Assembly: GCF_013359905.1 (NCBI RefSeq)
Contig: NZ_JABMCC010000121.1
Coordinates: 186,001-250,000 of the forward strand
Direction: 5' to 3'
Origin: Paenibacillus taichungensis
GTDB taxonomy: Bacteria; Bacillota; Bacilli; Paenibacillales; Paenibacillaceae
Length of the DNA: 64,000 bases
The notes beneath the pieces were generated by a model. The model had not been told where the DNA came from. It ran no database searches and saw only the letters and a program-made list of their open reading frames with translations. Each line of letters starts with the position of its first letter. The stretch's first letter is position 1. The translations under genes and the position numbers were made by a program. Of the stretch, positions 24,970 through 33,439 are shown one piece after another.

Positions 24970-26781
24970 ATGCGATTTAAAAGAGCTGCCACACCGCTCG
25001 TCGCTCTGTTCATGTCGGTCACATTGTTTGCCGGATGCCAAAGTGTTCAGCCACCATCAGTAAGCGAACCACAAGGGACGGTGGATACACCGACCACGAC
25101 AACCCAGAACGAACCTGCACCACAGACCAACAAGGAAACTCCACGTAATGAGACCTTGTATATCAATGGGCTGCAATGGGGGCCGCCAACCAACTTTAAT
25201 CTGTTGAGCGGAAATCCCGCATTTCCAGTGAATTACGGCAACTCCAGGGAACTGGTGTACGAGACACTGTTTATGGTGAACCAGCTGGACGGTGGTCTTG
25301 AACCTCTCTTAGGCAATTCGTATGAATGGACGGATGAAACCACGCTGCGCATTGAGTTGAATGCGGATGCGAAGTGGAGCGATGGAACGGCTTTTACAGC
25401 AGATGATGTTGTGTACACCTATGAATTGGGCAAAAAATACGATATCAACTGGAGCAGCTTCTGGACCTACATCAGTGAAGTGAAAGCGGATGGAGCGCAG
25501 GCCGTGGAAATTAAACTGAATCCTGATAACCCCAACAAGCTGACCGTACTGGACAGCATTGAACTCATTCCGATGCTGCCGAAGCATATCTGGGAAGAGA
25601 TCGAGAAGAAGAACAATAATGATCTGACCGCGATTCGCAAAGAGGTTAATGATAATCCGGTGGGAACCGGAGCCTATAAGCTTCACTTTTACAACGACCA
25701 GAAAATTACGATTGTCCGTGACGACAACTACTGGGGACAGAAATTGTTCGGCAAGCTGCCTGCACCGAAGTACATCACCCACGTGATCTACAAGGATAAT
25801 GCCGCAGGAGATCTGGCGTTCAAGAGTGGGCAAGTGGACGTCTCCCAGCAGTTTATCCCTCAAGTGTGGAAGATGTGGGAAGGCGGGGCTGCTGTCAAAA
25901 CGTATCTGAAGGATGCGCCGTATTATCTGCCCGGTTCCATGCCAAGCATTTTCTTCAATCTGTCCAAAGCCGGACTCGATAACGCTGACGTTCGCCGTGC
26001 AATAGCCATGAGCATCAACTATGAAAAAATTTCGGAGCTGGCCATGAGCGGATATTCCGCACCAATGCAGCCTTCCCTGACCTTGAACTCGGACGCCGAG
26101 TCCAAATATATTGACCAAGATGCCATCAAGTCTTTGCAGTGGACGATGGATATTGAAGGAGCCAACGCTCTGCTCGACAAGATTGGAGCAACCAAAGGCA
26201 AAGACGGCATCCGTGTTCTTAACGGCACACGCCTCGGACCTTTCGAGGTTGAATGTCCTTACGGCTGGTCTGACTGGAACGCTGCCCTGGAGATCGTAGC
26301 ACAGAGCGCCAAGGCCATAGGGATTGAAATTCGTACCAAATTCCCGGAATCCCCGGTATGGACCAATGATCTGCAAACCGGCAAATTCGATATCATCATG
26401 AACACACCTGCAGGCGGGGTCAGCCCAAGCCAGCCATGGAACCGCGCGATGACGATCATGTACTCCAAAGGGGTTGCCCCAATGGGTGAGATGGCATTCT
26501 GGAACTGGGGACGTTATCAAAATGACCGTGCAGACGCCATTATTGAAGAGATTCCATCTGTGTCTGACGAGGCGAAGCTGAAGTCACTGTATACCGAACT
26601 AAATACGATCTGGTTAAAAGATATCCCTTCCATTCCGCTGATGTACAGACCATGGGTGTTTGACACGGTGAACGAATCAGTCTGGAAAGGTTTCCCGACC
26701 GAAGGAGATGGAACCAACATTCCGCCGCAAATCTCGATGGACGGTGCAGGTATTAAGGCATTATATCAGATCCACAATTAA
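24970..26781 (+). CDS. ABC transporter substrate-binding lipoprotein, family 5 (Opp/Dpp type)
   Basis: The 603-residue protein has a lipoprotein signal (cysteine at residue 23 in FAGCQS), a Thr/Pro-rich linker, and the family 5 features LVYETLFMVNQLDGGLEPLL, WSDGTAFTADDVVYTYELGK and NADVRRAIAMSINYEKI. Such proteins bind oligopeptides, nickel, or in a known branch cello- and other beta-linked oligosaccharides. The CRE-like site upstream and CcpA logic favour a sugar ligand; this is inference. The two permeases and two ATPases of the same system follow directly. CGGAGGGG precedes the ATG. Confidence 0.9.
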   Translation: MRFKRAATPLVALFMSVTLFAGCQSVQPPSVSEPQGTVDTPTTTTQNEPAPQTNKETPRNETLYINGLQWGPPTNFNLLSGNPAFPVNYGNSRELVYETLFMVNQLDGGLEPLLGNSYEWTDETTLRIELNADAKWSDGTAFTADDVVYTYELGKKYDINWSSFWTYISEVKADGAQAVEIKLNPDNPNKLTVLDSIELIPMLPKHIWEEIEKKNNNDLTAIRKEVNDNPVGTGAYKLHFYNDQKITIVRDDNYWGQKLFGKLPAPKYITHVIYKDNAAGDLAFKSGQVDVSQQFIPQVWKMWEGGAAVKTYLKDAPYYLPGSMPSIFFNLSKAGLDNADVRRAIAMSINYEKISELAMSGYSAPMQPSLTLNSDAESKYIDQDAIKSLQWTMDIEGANALLDKIGATKGKDGIRVLNGTRLGPFEVECPYGWSDWNAALEIVAQSAKAIGIEIRTKFPESPVWTNDLQTGKFDIIMNTPAGGVSPSQPWNRAMTIMYSKGVAPMGEMAFWNWGRYQNDRADAIIEEIPSVSDEAKLKSLYTELNTIWLKDIPSIPLMYRPWVFDTVNESVWKGFPTEGDGTNIPPQISMDGAGIKALYQIHN

Positions 26782-26870
26782 GGAACTCATATTGAATCAG
26801 GACATGATGAAGTGACACGCCACTTCAGACATAAGGCCCTTATCCGCTAAACTCGGGGGTGCTAAATCCT

Positions 26871-27881
26871 ATGAATGCCTATTCCAGATATGTCGCCAAA
26901 AAAGTATTCTGGTACGGCCTGACCCTGGTCATCGCCATCGGACTGAATTTTATTTTGCCAAGACTAATTGAAGGTAACCCGGTGAGCATGATCGCTTCCA
27001 AAATGACGTCAGGGATGACCGACTCGGATTCCATCAAGCGGGTGTATGAGACATTTACGGTTGAATTCGGCATTGATCAGCCACTATGGACCCAATTCGG
27101 CATCTATTTGAAAAATCTTTTCACTGGCAATCTGGGCACGTCCTTTGGACTGTATCCGAAGCCTGTGACGGACATTCTGGCCTCCGCCGTCCCTTGGACG
27201 GTGGGGCTTCAACTTCCGGCCATCCTGGTCGGCTGGATCATTGGTAATTTGCTCGGTGCGATTGCAGCGTACCGGAAGGGTGTTTTTGATAAAGTGCTGT
27301 TTCCGGTAGCATTGTTTATCAATTCCATTCCTTTTTTTACTCTGGCTATTATTATGCTGTATGTCTTTGCGTTATCACTAAAATGGTTCCCTTTATCAGG
27401 CGGATATGACTTCCAGATGGTGCCACAGCTGAGCTTCGACTTCATCATGTCCGTGGTTCGTCACCATACCTTGCCGTTTCTCTCCATTGTGCTTGTGACC
27501 ATTGGTGGTCAGGCCATTGGCATGCGGGAGATGTCCATCTATGAGCTGAATTCAGACTATGTGTTATACAGCAAACTGTTGGGTATTCGCGACGGCCGAA
27601 TTGCGCGTTATGTGTTCCGTAACGCCATGCTGCCGCAAATTACGGGACTTGCGCTCTCCATCGGTACGATGGTCGGCGGATCACTCATCTGTGAGATTGT
27701 CTTCAGTTATCCGGGCATCGGCACATGGTTGTTCACGGCTATACGGCAGCTGGATTACCCACTAATCTCGGGGTGTACGCTGCTGATTGCCATTGCTGTA
27801 TTGCTTGCGAATTTCACCATTGATGTCATCTACGGCTTCATTGACCCGCGCATCAAGGCCGCTCAAATGGAGGAACAGTGA
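26871..27881 (+). CDS. ABC transporter permease, OppB/DppB type
   Basis: The 336-residue first permease has an N-terminal membrane helix beginning YVAKKVFWYGLTLVIAIGLN, a large extracytoplasmic loop (about 35-100), and five further helices. The cytoplasmic loop with YSKLLGIRDGRIARYVFRNA (about 233-252) contacts the ATPases. ATG at 26871 is preferred because GGGGGTG stands nine bases upstream; an in-frame GTG at 26859 overlaps that site. It ends one base before the second permease begins. Confidence 0.9.
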   Translation: MNAYSRYVAKKVFWYGLTLVIAIGLNFILPRLIEGNPVSMIASKMTSGMTDSDSIKRVYETFTVEFGIDQPLWTQFGIYLKNLFTGNLGTSFGLYPKPVTDILASAVPWTVGLQLPAILVGWIIGNLLGAIAAYRKGVFDKVLFPVALFINSIPFFTLAIIMLYVFALSLKWFPLSGGYDFQMVPQLSFDFIMSVVRHHTLPFLSIVLVTIGGQAIGMREMSIYELNSDYVLYSKLLGIRDGRIARYVFRNAMLPQITGLALSIGTMVGGSLICEIVFSYPGIGTWLFTAIRQLDYPLISGCTLLIAIAVLLANFTIDVIYGFIDPRIKAAQMEEQ

Positions 27882-27882
27882 T

Positions 27883-28719
27883 ATGAAGCATTCGATCTCT
27901 ATTTTGCTGAAGTCACCCAAATTCATGATCGGTGCGGTGACTTTTGTCGGCATGCTGCTCTTGGTTACGATCTATCCGCTCATTAATCGCAGTGACCCCC
28001 TTGAGATGATTGCGATGGCGTTCCAGCCACCTGGGGATGGCCTGTTATTAGGATCGGACAATTTTGGACGGGACATCTTCCTTGAATTGATGTATGGCAT
28101 CCAGACATCCGTACGTGTGGGGCTGATTGCAGGTGTGTTTGCGACCGTTATCGGTTTGGTTATGGGCCTGGTGTCGGGATACATCGGGGGAATGCTGGAT
28201 AACTTTCTGACGGCGATCACCAATATTTTCATTGTTATTCCTTCGTTCATCATCCTGATCTTGATCTCGGTCAGCATTGATTCACGCAGTTCCCTGGTAA
28301 CGGCGATCATTATCGGTATAACCAGCTGGCCTTGGACGGCCCGGGCTGTGCGAGCCCAGACGACATCTCTGCGCAGCCGGGATCATGTGCATATTGCGAA
28401 AATTTCGGGACACAGTACGCCGCGTATCATTATCCATGAGATTTTGCCGTATATCGCGTCTTATGTGGTGATGGCTTTTGTGCTCCAGACGGCATCGGGC
28501 ATTCTGTCCGAAGCTTCCATCTCCATGCTGGGACTGGGGCCGTATAATACGATCTCGCTCGGCATTCTGATGAACTGGGCACTTGTGTTTGAAGCGCCGG
28601 TAGCAGGGGCGTGGTGGGCTTTCATTCCTGCGGCGCTGGCGATTGCCGTCATTACCTTCTCGCTTTATCTGATGAATACGGGCATGGACGAAATTTTCAA
28701 TCCGAAAATAAGGAGCTAA
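27883..28719 (+). CDS. ABC transporter permease, OppC/DppC type
   Basis: The 278-residue second permease has an N-terminal helix (FMIGAVTFVGMLLLVTIYPL), the OppC hallmark GLLLGSDNFGRDIFLELMYG (about 48-67) and five more helices. The coupling loop is HVHIAKISGHSTPRIIIHEI. ATG at 27883 is chosen because GGAGGAAC lies nine bases upstream; an upstream extension of the frame would overlap the first permease for nearly 100 bases. It heterodimerises with the preceding permease and is followed after four bases by the first ATPase gene. Confidence 0.92.
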   Translation: MKHSISILLKSPKFMIGAVTFVGMLLLVTIYPLINRSDPLEMIAMAFQPPGDGLLLGSDNFGRDIFLELMYGIQTSVRVGLIAGVFATVIGLVMGLVSGYIGGMLDNFLTAITNIFIVIPSFIILILISVSIDSRSSLVTAIIIGITSWPWTARAVRAQTTSLRSRDHVHIAKISGHSTPRIIIHEILPYIASYVVMAFVLQTASGILSEASISMLGLGPYNTISLGILMNWALVFEAPVAGAWWAFIPAALAIAVITFSLYLMNTGMDEIFNPKIRS

Positions 28720-28723
28720 GGCC

Positions 28724-29860
28724 ATGAACCAACCTATACTTCAGGTCAGCGGTCTGAAAACCTATTACCGTACCCGGCTCAAGGAGAACGTCTTTGCCGT
28801 CGACGGGGTGGAGTTCGGACTGAAAGAGGGGCAGACGCTGGGCATTGCAGGTGAATCGGGCTGTGGAAAATCAACGCTGGCGCTCAGCCTGATGGGCTTT
28901 TATTTCCCGCCGCTTCATTATGGCAGTGGTTCGATCCGCATCAATGGTACCGATATTATGCAGCTGAACAAAGAACAGCTTCGTTCGCGCATTCTGGGCA
29001 AGGAAATTGCTTATATTCCGCAGGCAGCAATGAATGCACTGAACCCAACGCTGCGTATTATCAGGTTTATTGAAGATATCATGAAGGAGCATCGTCCGGA
29101 GATGAAACGGTCGGATGTGCGAAAGATGGCTACGGAGCGCTTCCAATCACTGAACCTGTCGCCGGATGTGCTGGATATGTATCCAAATGAATTGTCCGGC
29201 GGCATGAAGCAGCGAACGGTTATCGCTATCTCAACGATTCTGAATCCCAATGTGCTTATTGCGGATGAACCTACTTCGGCACTGGATGTAACCTCCCAGA
29301 AGGCGGTCATTCGTCTGTTGAAGGATTTGTTGAAGCGCAAAGTAATCAAATCACTGGTGTTCATCACACATGAGCTGCCGTTGCTGTACCATGTCACGGA
29401 TGAAATTATGGTGATGTATGCCGGGGAGATTGTGGAACGAGGCACTGCAGAGCAGATGATTTTCAATCCGTTGCATCCGTACACTCGCAAGCTGATGGGT
29501 TCCATCATTGTTCCGGAAGAAGGTATGAAGGAGCATAAATTGGCGGCGATTCCCGGTGCGCCACCGAATCTGAAGAATGTGCCGGAAGGCTGCCGCTTTG
29601 CAGAGCGCTGTACACTGGTGACCGACGAGTGCCGCCAAGGGAAAATTGAGAACATTCAAGTCGATGGGCGCATATATCGCTGTCTTCTGACACCGGAGAT
29701 GCTGGAGCAGATCAGGGAGCAGGAGCAGGACGGTCACTTTGAGCAGGAGAGCATTAACGAACATTCCCAGGAGACGAAACAAAATCAGGAGGAAAGCGGC
29801 TTAAACAAAGATGAAATTCAAGATGTTCGAACTGCCACAGATGATAGTTCAGACCAATGA
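28724..29860 (+). CDS. ABC transporter ATP-binding protein, OppD/DppD type
   Basis: The 378-residue ATPase has Walker A GESGCGKST, signature LSGGMKQR, Walker B VLIADEPTSALD and switch His in FITHELPLL. The OppD-type C-terminal extension carries the cysteine cluster PEGCRFAERCTLVTDEC, which in related ATPases can hold an iron-sulfur cluster. A further ~45-residue Gln/Glu/Asp-rich tail (HFEQESINEHSQETKQNQEE) is low-complexity and unusual. It works with the following ATPase to drive the importer. The start ATG is four bases after the permease stop, preceded by AAGGAGC. Confidence 0.9.
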   Translation: MNQPILQVSGLKTYYRTRLKENVFAVDGVEFGLKEGQTLGIAGESGCGKSTLALSLMGFYFPPLHYGSGSIRINGTDIMQLNKEQLRSRILGKEIAYIPQAAMNALNPTLRIIRFIEDIMKEHRPEMKRSDVRKMATERFQSLNLSPDVLDMYPNELSGGMKQRTVIAISTILNPNVLIADEPTSALDVTSQKAVIRLLKDLLKRKVIKSLVFITHELPLLYHVTDEIMVMYAGEIVERGTAEQMIFNPLHPYTRKLMGSIIVPEEGMKEHKLAAIPGAPPNLKNVPEGCRFAERCTLVTDECRQGKIENIQVDGRIYRCLLTPEMLEQIREQEQDGHFEQESINEHSQETKQNQEESGLNKDEIQDVRTATDDSSDQ

Positions 29861-29921
29861 AACGATTCTCTCTGGGTTTTAATGGGCTCGGATCAAGGCT
29901 CCCCGAAAGGAGTGAGGTAGT

Positions 29922-30722
29922 ATGGCGATGGGCAAGGTACTGATCAGCGGCCGCCATCTGACCAAGGTGTACGGTACAGGCAATCGCAAAAAGGCAGCGG
30001 TGGACGATGTGAGCTTTGATTTTCATGAAGGGGAGATTATCTCCATTGTCGGAGAGAGCGGCAGTGGCAAGACGACACTCGCGAAAATGATCATGGGCTT
30101 GCTCAAAGAAACGGGTGGAGCGATCGAATACGATGGCAAGCCTAGACAACTGAAGCGGTATCGTGAGCGTAAAGCCTATTGGAAGGATATCCAGGCCATT
30201 TTCCAGGACCCGTTCTCTTCGTTCAACGTATTTCACCGGGTGGAAAAGCTGCTGGTAGACTGTATCAAACTTCAGGGATTGAAGCTGAACAAGGACGAGG
30301 AATATGCCAAAATGAAGGAAGCCTGTTCTTTCGTCAACTTGAAGTTCGAAGAGTTATATAACAAATATCCGTTTGAACTGTCCGGTGGACAGATGCAACG
30401 GCTCATGATTGCCCGCATTTTCATGCTGCATCCTAAGGTGTTGATCGCCGATGAACCGACGTCCATGGTGGATGCATGCTCGCGTTCAACGATTCTGGAT
30501 ATGCTGCTCAAGCTGCGCGACGAAAACCGCATGACCATTGTGTTTATTACGCACGACGTGGGTCTGGCTTATTATGTGAGCGACACGATCTGTATTATGG
30601 AGCATGGACGAATGGTGGAGGCGGGGAGAGCGGAGGAAGTTATTCACCATGCGGAGCATCCTTATACCAAACAATTAATCAATGACGTACCCAAAATTCA
30701 TTCTCCCTGGGTGCTCGATTGA
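29922..30722 (+). CDS. ABC transporter ATP-binding protein, OppF/DppF type
   Basis: The 266-residue ATPase has Walker A GESGSGKTT, a Q-loop region AIFQDPFSSFNVFHR typical of OppF, signature LSGGQMQR, Walker B VLIADEPTSMVD and switch FITHDVGL. It ends soon after the short OppF tail HPYTKQLINDVPK and lacks the long cysteine-containing extension of the other ATPase, as is usual for some sugar-type members. GAAAGGAGTG precedes the ATG. It is last in the five-gene operon, followed by a terminator. Confidence 0.92.
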   Translation: MAMGKVLISGRHLTKVYGTGNRKKAAVDDVSFDFHEGEIISIVGESGSGKTTLAKMIMGLLKETGGAIEYDGKPRQLKRYRERKAYWKDIQAIFQDPFSSFNVFHRVEKLLVDCIKLQGLKLNKDEEYAKMKEACSFVNLKFEELYNKYPFELSGGQMQRLMIARIFMLHPKVLIADEPTSMVDACSRSTILDMLLKLRDENRMTIVFITHDVGLAYYVSDTICIMEHGRMVEAGRAEEVIHHAEHPYTKQLINDVPKIHSPWVLD

Positions 30723-30730
30723 CACAAATC

Positions 30731-30763
30731 AAGCCCTGGACCGTTTTGAGCGGAACAGGGCTT
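30731..30763. terminator. Bidirectional rho-independent terminator
   Basis: AAGCCCTG (30731-30738) pairs with CAGGGCTT (30756-30763), followed by CTTATTG on one side and TGTG on the other. It ends the Opp-type operon and may also serve transcripts arriving from the HU side. Confidence 0.7.
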
Positions 30764-30790
30764 CTTATTGTCCAAGATGAAAGGTTCGTT

Positions 30791-30997
30791 TTAGCGAGTG
30801 GGTGGTTGTGGCGTCTGTGCAGACTCTGTTGATGGGGGTGTTGAATGGGTGTGATCTTCCGCGTTATTCTGGTTTGTCTGCTTGCCGGAATAAAAGTTAA
30901 TGATATCATCAACCGTAGAAAACACGAAATTTACATCAAAATGTTCATTGTGTGTTTGAATAAAAACCTCTTTTCCAATCTTGTTGTTGCTGTTTAG
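30791..30997 (-). other. Start-less -1 frame downstream of HU: possible frameshift extension
   Basis: Directly behind the HU stop, the -1 frame reads 68 codons before its own TAA. Its product opens LNSNNKIGKEVFIQTHNEHF, continues DVNFVFSTVDDIINFYSGK, and ends in a Thr/Pro/Gln-rich tail. It looks protein-like. The frame is open upstream into HU as far as a TAA at 31043-31045. Between there and the FVFST stretch it contains no ATG, GTG or TTG. It joins HU exactly at T_TTA_AAC, so a -1 slip would give a 158-residue HU. A decayed gene that lost its start is the main alternative. Confidence 0.4.
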
Positions 30998-31266
30998 TTT
31001 AAAGCTTCTTTCATGGTTAATCCTGCAGTGAATACGGGAACTTTACCTGCTGGAAGTTGAATTTCCTTACCAGTTCGACGGCTTTTCCCCATACGTGCTT
31101 CACGATTACGCACTTCGAATTTGCCGAATCCAACCAGTTGAACCTCTTTGCCTTCTTTTAATGCTTCCAAAATTGAATCCAGTACAACTGTTACGGCCTT
31201 TTCAGCGTTCTTTTTAGAGAATCCGCCGTTTTTGGCTACTTCTGTGATCAATTGTTCTTTATCCAT
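30994..31266 (-). CDS. hup: HU family DNA-binding protein
   Basis: The 90-residue protein has the HU fold signature. Helices lie at the N terminus (MDKEQLITEVAKNGGFSKKN, AEKAVTVVLDSILEALKEG), then VQLVGFGKFEVRNREARMG, the beta-arm GKSRRTGKEIQLPAGKVPVF, and a short last helix MKEALN. HU dimers bend DNA without sequence specificity and help package the nucleoid. The C terminus lacks the KxAVK ending common in Bacillales HU. The last two sense codons TTA AAC, with the preceding T, form a slippery heptamer right at the stop. GAGGT lies nine bases before the ATG. The cold-shock gene upstream on the same strand may provide read-through transcription. Confidence 0.93.
   Translation of the reverse strand: MDKEQLITEVAKNGGFSKKNAEKAVTVVLDSILEALKEGKEVQLVGFGKFEVRNREARMGKSRRTGKEIQLPAGKVPVFTAGLTMKEALN
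30997..31003 (-). promoter_or_regulatory. Candidate -1 ribosomal frameshift heptamer T_TTA_AAC
   Basis: In the HU reading frame the gene ends GCT TTA AAC TAA, so the heptamer fits the X_XXY_YYZ pattern in the correct phase, with the zero-frame stop immediately after it. A -1 slip gives CTA AAC AGC and enters the open frame described at 30791-30997. No strong downstream hairpin is obvious, so efficiency is uncertain. Confidence 0.4.
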
Positions 31267-31307
31267 TTGTCATACCTCGCTTTTCGTTTTTGGATGTAAT
31301 AAAACAA

Positions 31308-31333
31308 AAAGCTGCCTTGTACAAGGCAGCTTT
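31308..31333 (-). terminator. Terminator of the cold-shock gene
   Basis: AAAGCTGCCTTG and CAAGGCAGCTTT form a perfect palindrome around TA, with a TTTTTGTTTT tail on the minus strand. It lies between the cold-shock gene and HU, leaving only about 40 bases for a separate HU promoter. Confidence 0.85.
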
Positions 31334-31340
31334 AATATAA

Positions 31341-31541
31341 TTAAACTTTAGTAACGTTCTCAGCCTGTGGACCACGGTTACCTTGAGTTACTTCGAATTG
31401 GACGCGTTGTCCTTCATCCAATGTTTTGAAACCGTCGCCTTGAATTGCACTGAAATGAACGAATACGTCTGTTCCTTCTTCAGTTTCGATAAAGCCAAAT
31501 CCTTTGTCCGCGTTAAACCATTTCACTGTACCTGTTTGCAT
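31341..31541 (-). CDS. Cold-shock protein, CspA/CspB family
   Basis: The 66-residue protein is a single cold-shock domain with both RNA-binding motifs: RNP1 KGFGFIE (about 13-19) and RNP2 VFVHFSAI (about 26-33). It also has the ending GPQAENV seen in the family. It binds single-stranded RNA and DNA as a chaperone. The length equals that of typical Bacillus Csp proteins. TTGGAGGAAC precedes the ATG. The 170-base gap to the divergent recombinase gene leaves room for the long structured leader usual for csp mRNAs. Confidence 0.95.
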   Translation of the reverse strand: MQTGTVKWFNADKGFGFIETEEGTDVFVHFSAIQGDGFKTLDEGQRVQFEVTQGNRGPQAENVTKV

Positions 31542-31711
31542 GTAGTTCCTCCAAAAAATAAGTTTTTAAACGACCATTTTGAAAAGGCTAATTTTAGAAA
31601 TCAACGCTAATCAGGTATATTCAACCCACAGACTTGATGTCCGCTAATGTATCGATTAATATGATAATACCATGTCCGCTAATATAAGTCAAGATTTGGA
31701 GGTTTTTTCTA

Positions 31712-32638
31712 ATGGATAAGGTATCTGGTACTTCGGTACAAGGGGAAATGGTTGTTCAGGAATTCATACATATGCTTACGATCCAGGGAGAATTGACTCC
31801 TAAAACCTTGAAGGAATATGCGAGTGATTTGAAGCATTTTACCGAATGGTATAAAGGGAATGATTCTCGGGGTGTAGAGATTTCATTTCATATCGAAGAA
31901 GTGCATACACCGACTTTGGTCAGTTACCGCGAAGATTCACAAAAAGTAATGCAATTGAAGCCATCTACCATTAATCGCAGACTGATTACATTGAAGCGTT
32001 TTTTTAAGTGGGCTGCATCGGAATCCAGGATCAACAGTGATCCTTCCAAACCTTTGAAATTCATTCCGGAAGACAAGGTCAGCCCCCGCCGAATGACAAC
32101 TGAGGAAGAACAATCATTCATATCTGCGGTCGAGGACGGCAACTCGCTTCGGGATCAGACCATCCTTACGCTCATGTATCATACCGGTATGCGAACGATG
32201 GAGATATGCAATCTCGCTCCCGATGATATTGAATTGGGCAAAAGAAGCGGGCAACTTACCGTACGGGCCGATAAACGAAACGGTCAACGGAAAATTCCGC
32301 TGAACATGACATGTATTGCTTTGTTGAAGATATACATGGCTGGCCTCGCACCGGGTAGTCCTTACCTGTTTCCTTCCGAGAAAACCAGTGATCGCTTAAC
32401 GGAGAGGGCGCTGCGCCATTTGATCAAAAAGGTGATGACTACAGCCGGTCTGGAAGGGCTAAGTTCCCATGATCTGCGTCATCGGTTCGGATACGCTATG
32501 GCCGAGCATACACCACTGCATCAATTGGCAGAAATGATGGGACATATCAATCCGGATACCACGATGATTTATGTGAAGGGTTTAAATGCCAATCTATCTT
32601 TATCAGCAAAAGAGGATGGAGAAACGGAACCGGATTAA
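31712..32638 (+). CDS. Tyrosine recombinase, XerC/XerD-like
   Basis: The 308-residue protein has an N-terminal SAM-like DNA-binding domain (about 10-110) and a catalytic domain with the full active site: Arg in HTGMRTMEI (about 161), His and Arg in SHDLRHRFG (about 253 and 256), His in MMGHINPDTT (about 278), and nucleophile Tyr in TMIYVKG (about 287). It should cut and rejoin DNA through a 3'-phosphotyrosine. No attachment sites, excisionase or cargo genes are evident nearby, so it may be a stand-alone resolvase-like enzyme or a relic of an integrated element. GGAGG lies upstream of the ATG. Confidence 0.9.
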   Translation: MDKVSGTSVQGEMVVQEFIHMLTIQGELTPKTLKEYASDLKHFTEWYKGNDSRGVEISFHIEEVHTPTLVSYREDSQKVMQLKPSTINRRLITLKRFFKWAASESRINSDPSKPLKFIPEDKVSPRRMTTEEEQSFISAVEDGNSLRDQTILTLMYHTGMRTMEICNLAPDDIELGKRSGQLTVRADKRNGQRKIPLNMTCIALLKIYMAGLAPGSPYLFPSEKTSDRLTERALRHLIKKVMTTAGLEGLSSHDLRHRFGYAMAEHTPLHQLAEMMGHINPDTTMIYVKGLNANLSLSAKEDGETEPD

Positions 32639-32688
32639 AGTACATGCAGAACTCTTTATAAGGGATTACGAATGGATAAGAGATCAAT

Positions 32689-32717
32689 GCCCTGACCCAC
32701 TTCAAGTGGATGAGGGC
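32689..32717. terminator. Bidirectional terminator-like hairpin
   Basis: GCCCT, CCACTT, loop, AAGTGG and AGGGC form an interrupted stem followed by TGTTTGGTT. It lies between the convergent recombinase gene and the small exported-protein gene, overlapping the stop codon of the latter. Confidence 0.6.
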
Positions 32718-33223
32718 TGTTTGGTTATCCAAGAATGACTTACATTCCATTCAGGTTTGTTGTTTGCATTGATTTGCGATTCTAGTGTAATAATGGCATA
32801 GGTTCCATCATGCTTTTCCCAATAAAGTATTGCCTTTGTATGATCGGGATGTAAAAGCAAGGCAGGCATGATATCCCCGGTTTCCAGCATGGTTCTTCGT
32901 TCGTTACTATAAAAGGCAGTGATGAAGGAAGAGTGCTCTTGATTGGGAAGGGTGTTTAATGAATCCTCCAAACTGTAAAACAGTTTCCATTCAGTTATAT
33001 TCTCATTTTCACTATTCTCATTCAGCGTGTTACGTATCGCCTCTATTCCTCCGCTCCATGATTTTGTTAACTTCTCCTGAAGTTCTTGAGGTTGGTTCTC
33101 CCAGCGTGAAGACCCGGTGGATGCTTCTAATCGATCGGTTCGAATCGTCTCCGTGATTGCACCACTGCAAATTAATATTGCGGCAATACCGGTCGTTATC
33201 ATTACGGATTTCAAGTAATTCAT
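32702..33223 (-). CDS. Hypothetical exported protein
   Basis: The 173-residue product begins MNYLKSVMITTGIAAILICS, a signal peptide or membrane anchor, and then a soluble region with two parts: a helical stretch (about 42-70, QELQEKLTKSWSGGIEAIRN) and a strand-rich C terminus (ALLLHPDHTKAILYWEKHDG). I do not recognise the family. It is convergent with the recombinase gene and divergent from the YesN-type regulator. The first ATG has only a weak ribosome site. Confidence 0.65.
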   Translation of the reverse strand: MNYLKSVMITTGIAAILICSGAITETIRTDRLEASTGSSRWENQPQELQEKLTKSWSGGIEAIRNTLNENSENENITEWKLFYSLEDSLNTLPNQEHSSFITAFYSNERRTMLETGDIMPALLLHPDHTKAILYWEKHDGTYAIITLESQINANNKPEWNVSHSWITKQPSST

Positions 33224-33439
33224 CAGTTAATAGACTCCTATCCTATTTCATAGTTAACCACTTTCAATAATTTACCATATGTTTGTTTGTGAGCGCACAT
33301 TATATCAATCTTATCATCTCAAAAGTAAGCGATTACATAATTAAATTTATATTGTATATTATGATGGCAACCTTGGATCATATCGACATATACATTATTG
33401 CTTGGGCTTATGGCCCCTTAAATAAAGGAGGAATCTGAC

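Noticed and set aside
25309..26520. A 403-codon minus-strand open frame inside the family 5 binding-protein gene
   Set aside because: It is the complementary-strand by-product of a well-supported gene and shows no family features.
30679..30912. A minus-strand ATG-initiated open frame of 77 codons downstream of HU
   Set aside because: A different frame over the same bases has the more protein-like sequence and a link to HU. This one runs through the Opp operon terminator into the ATPase gene.
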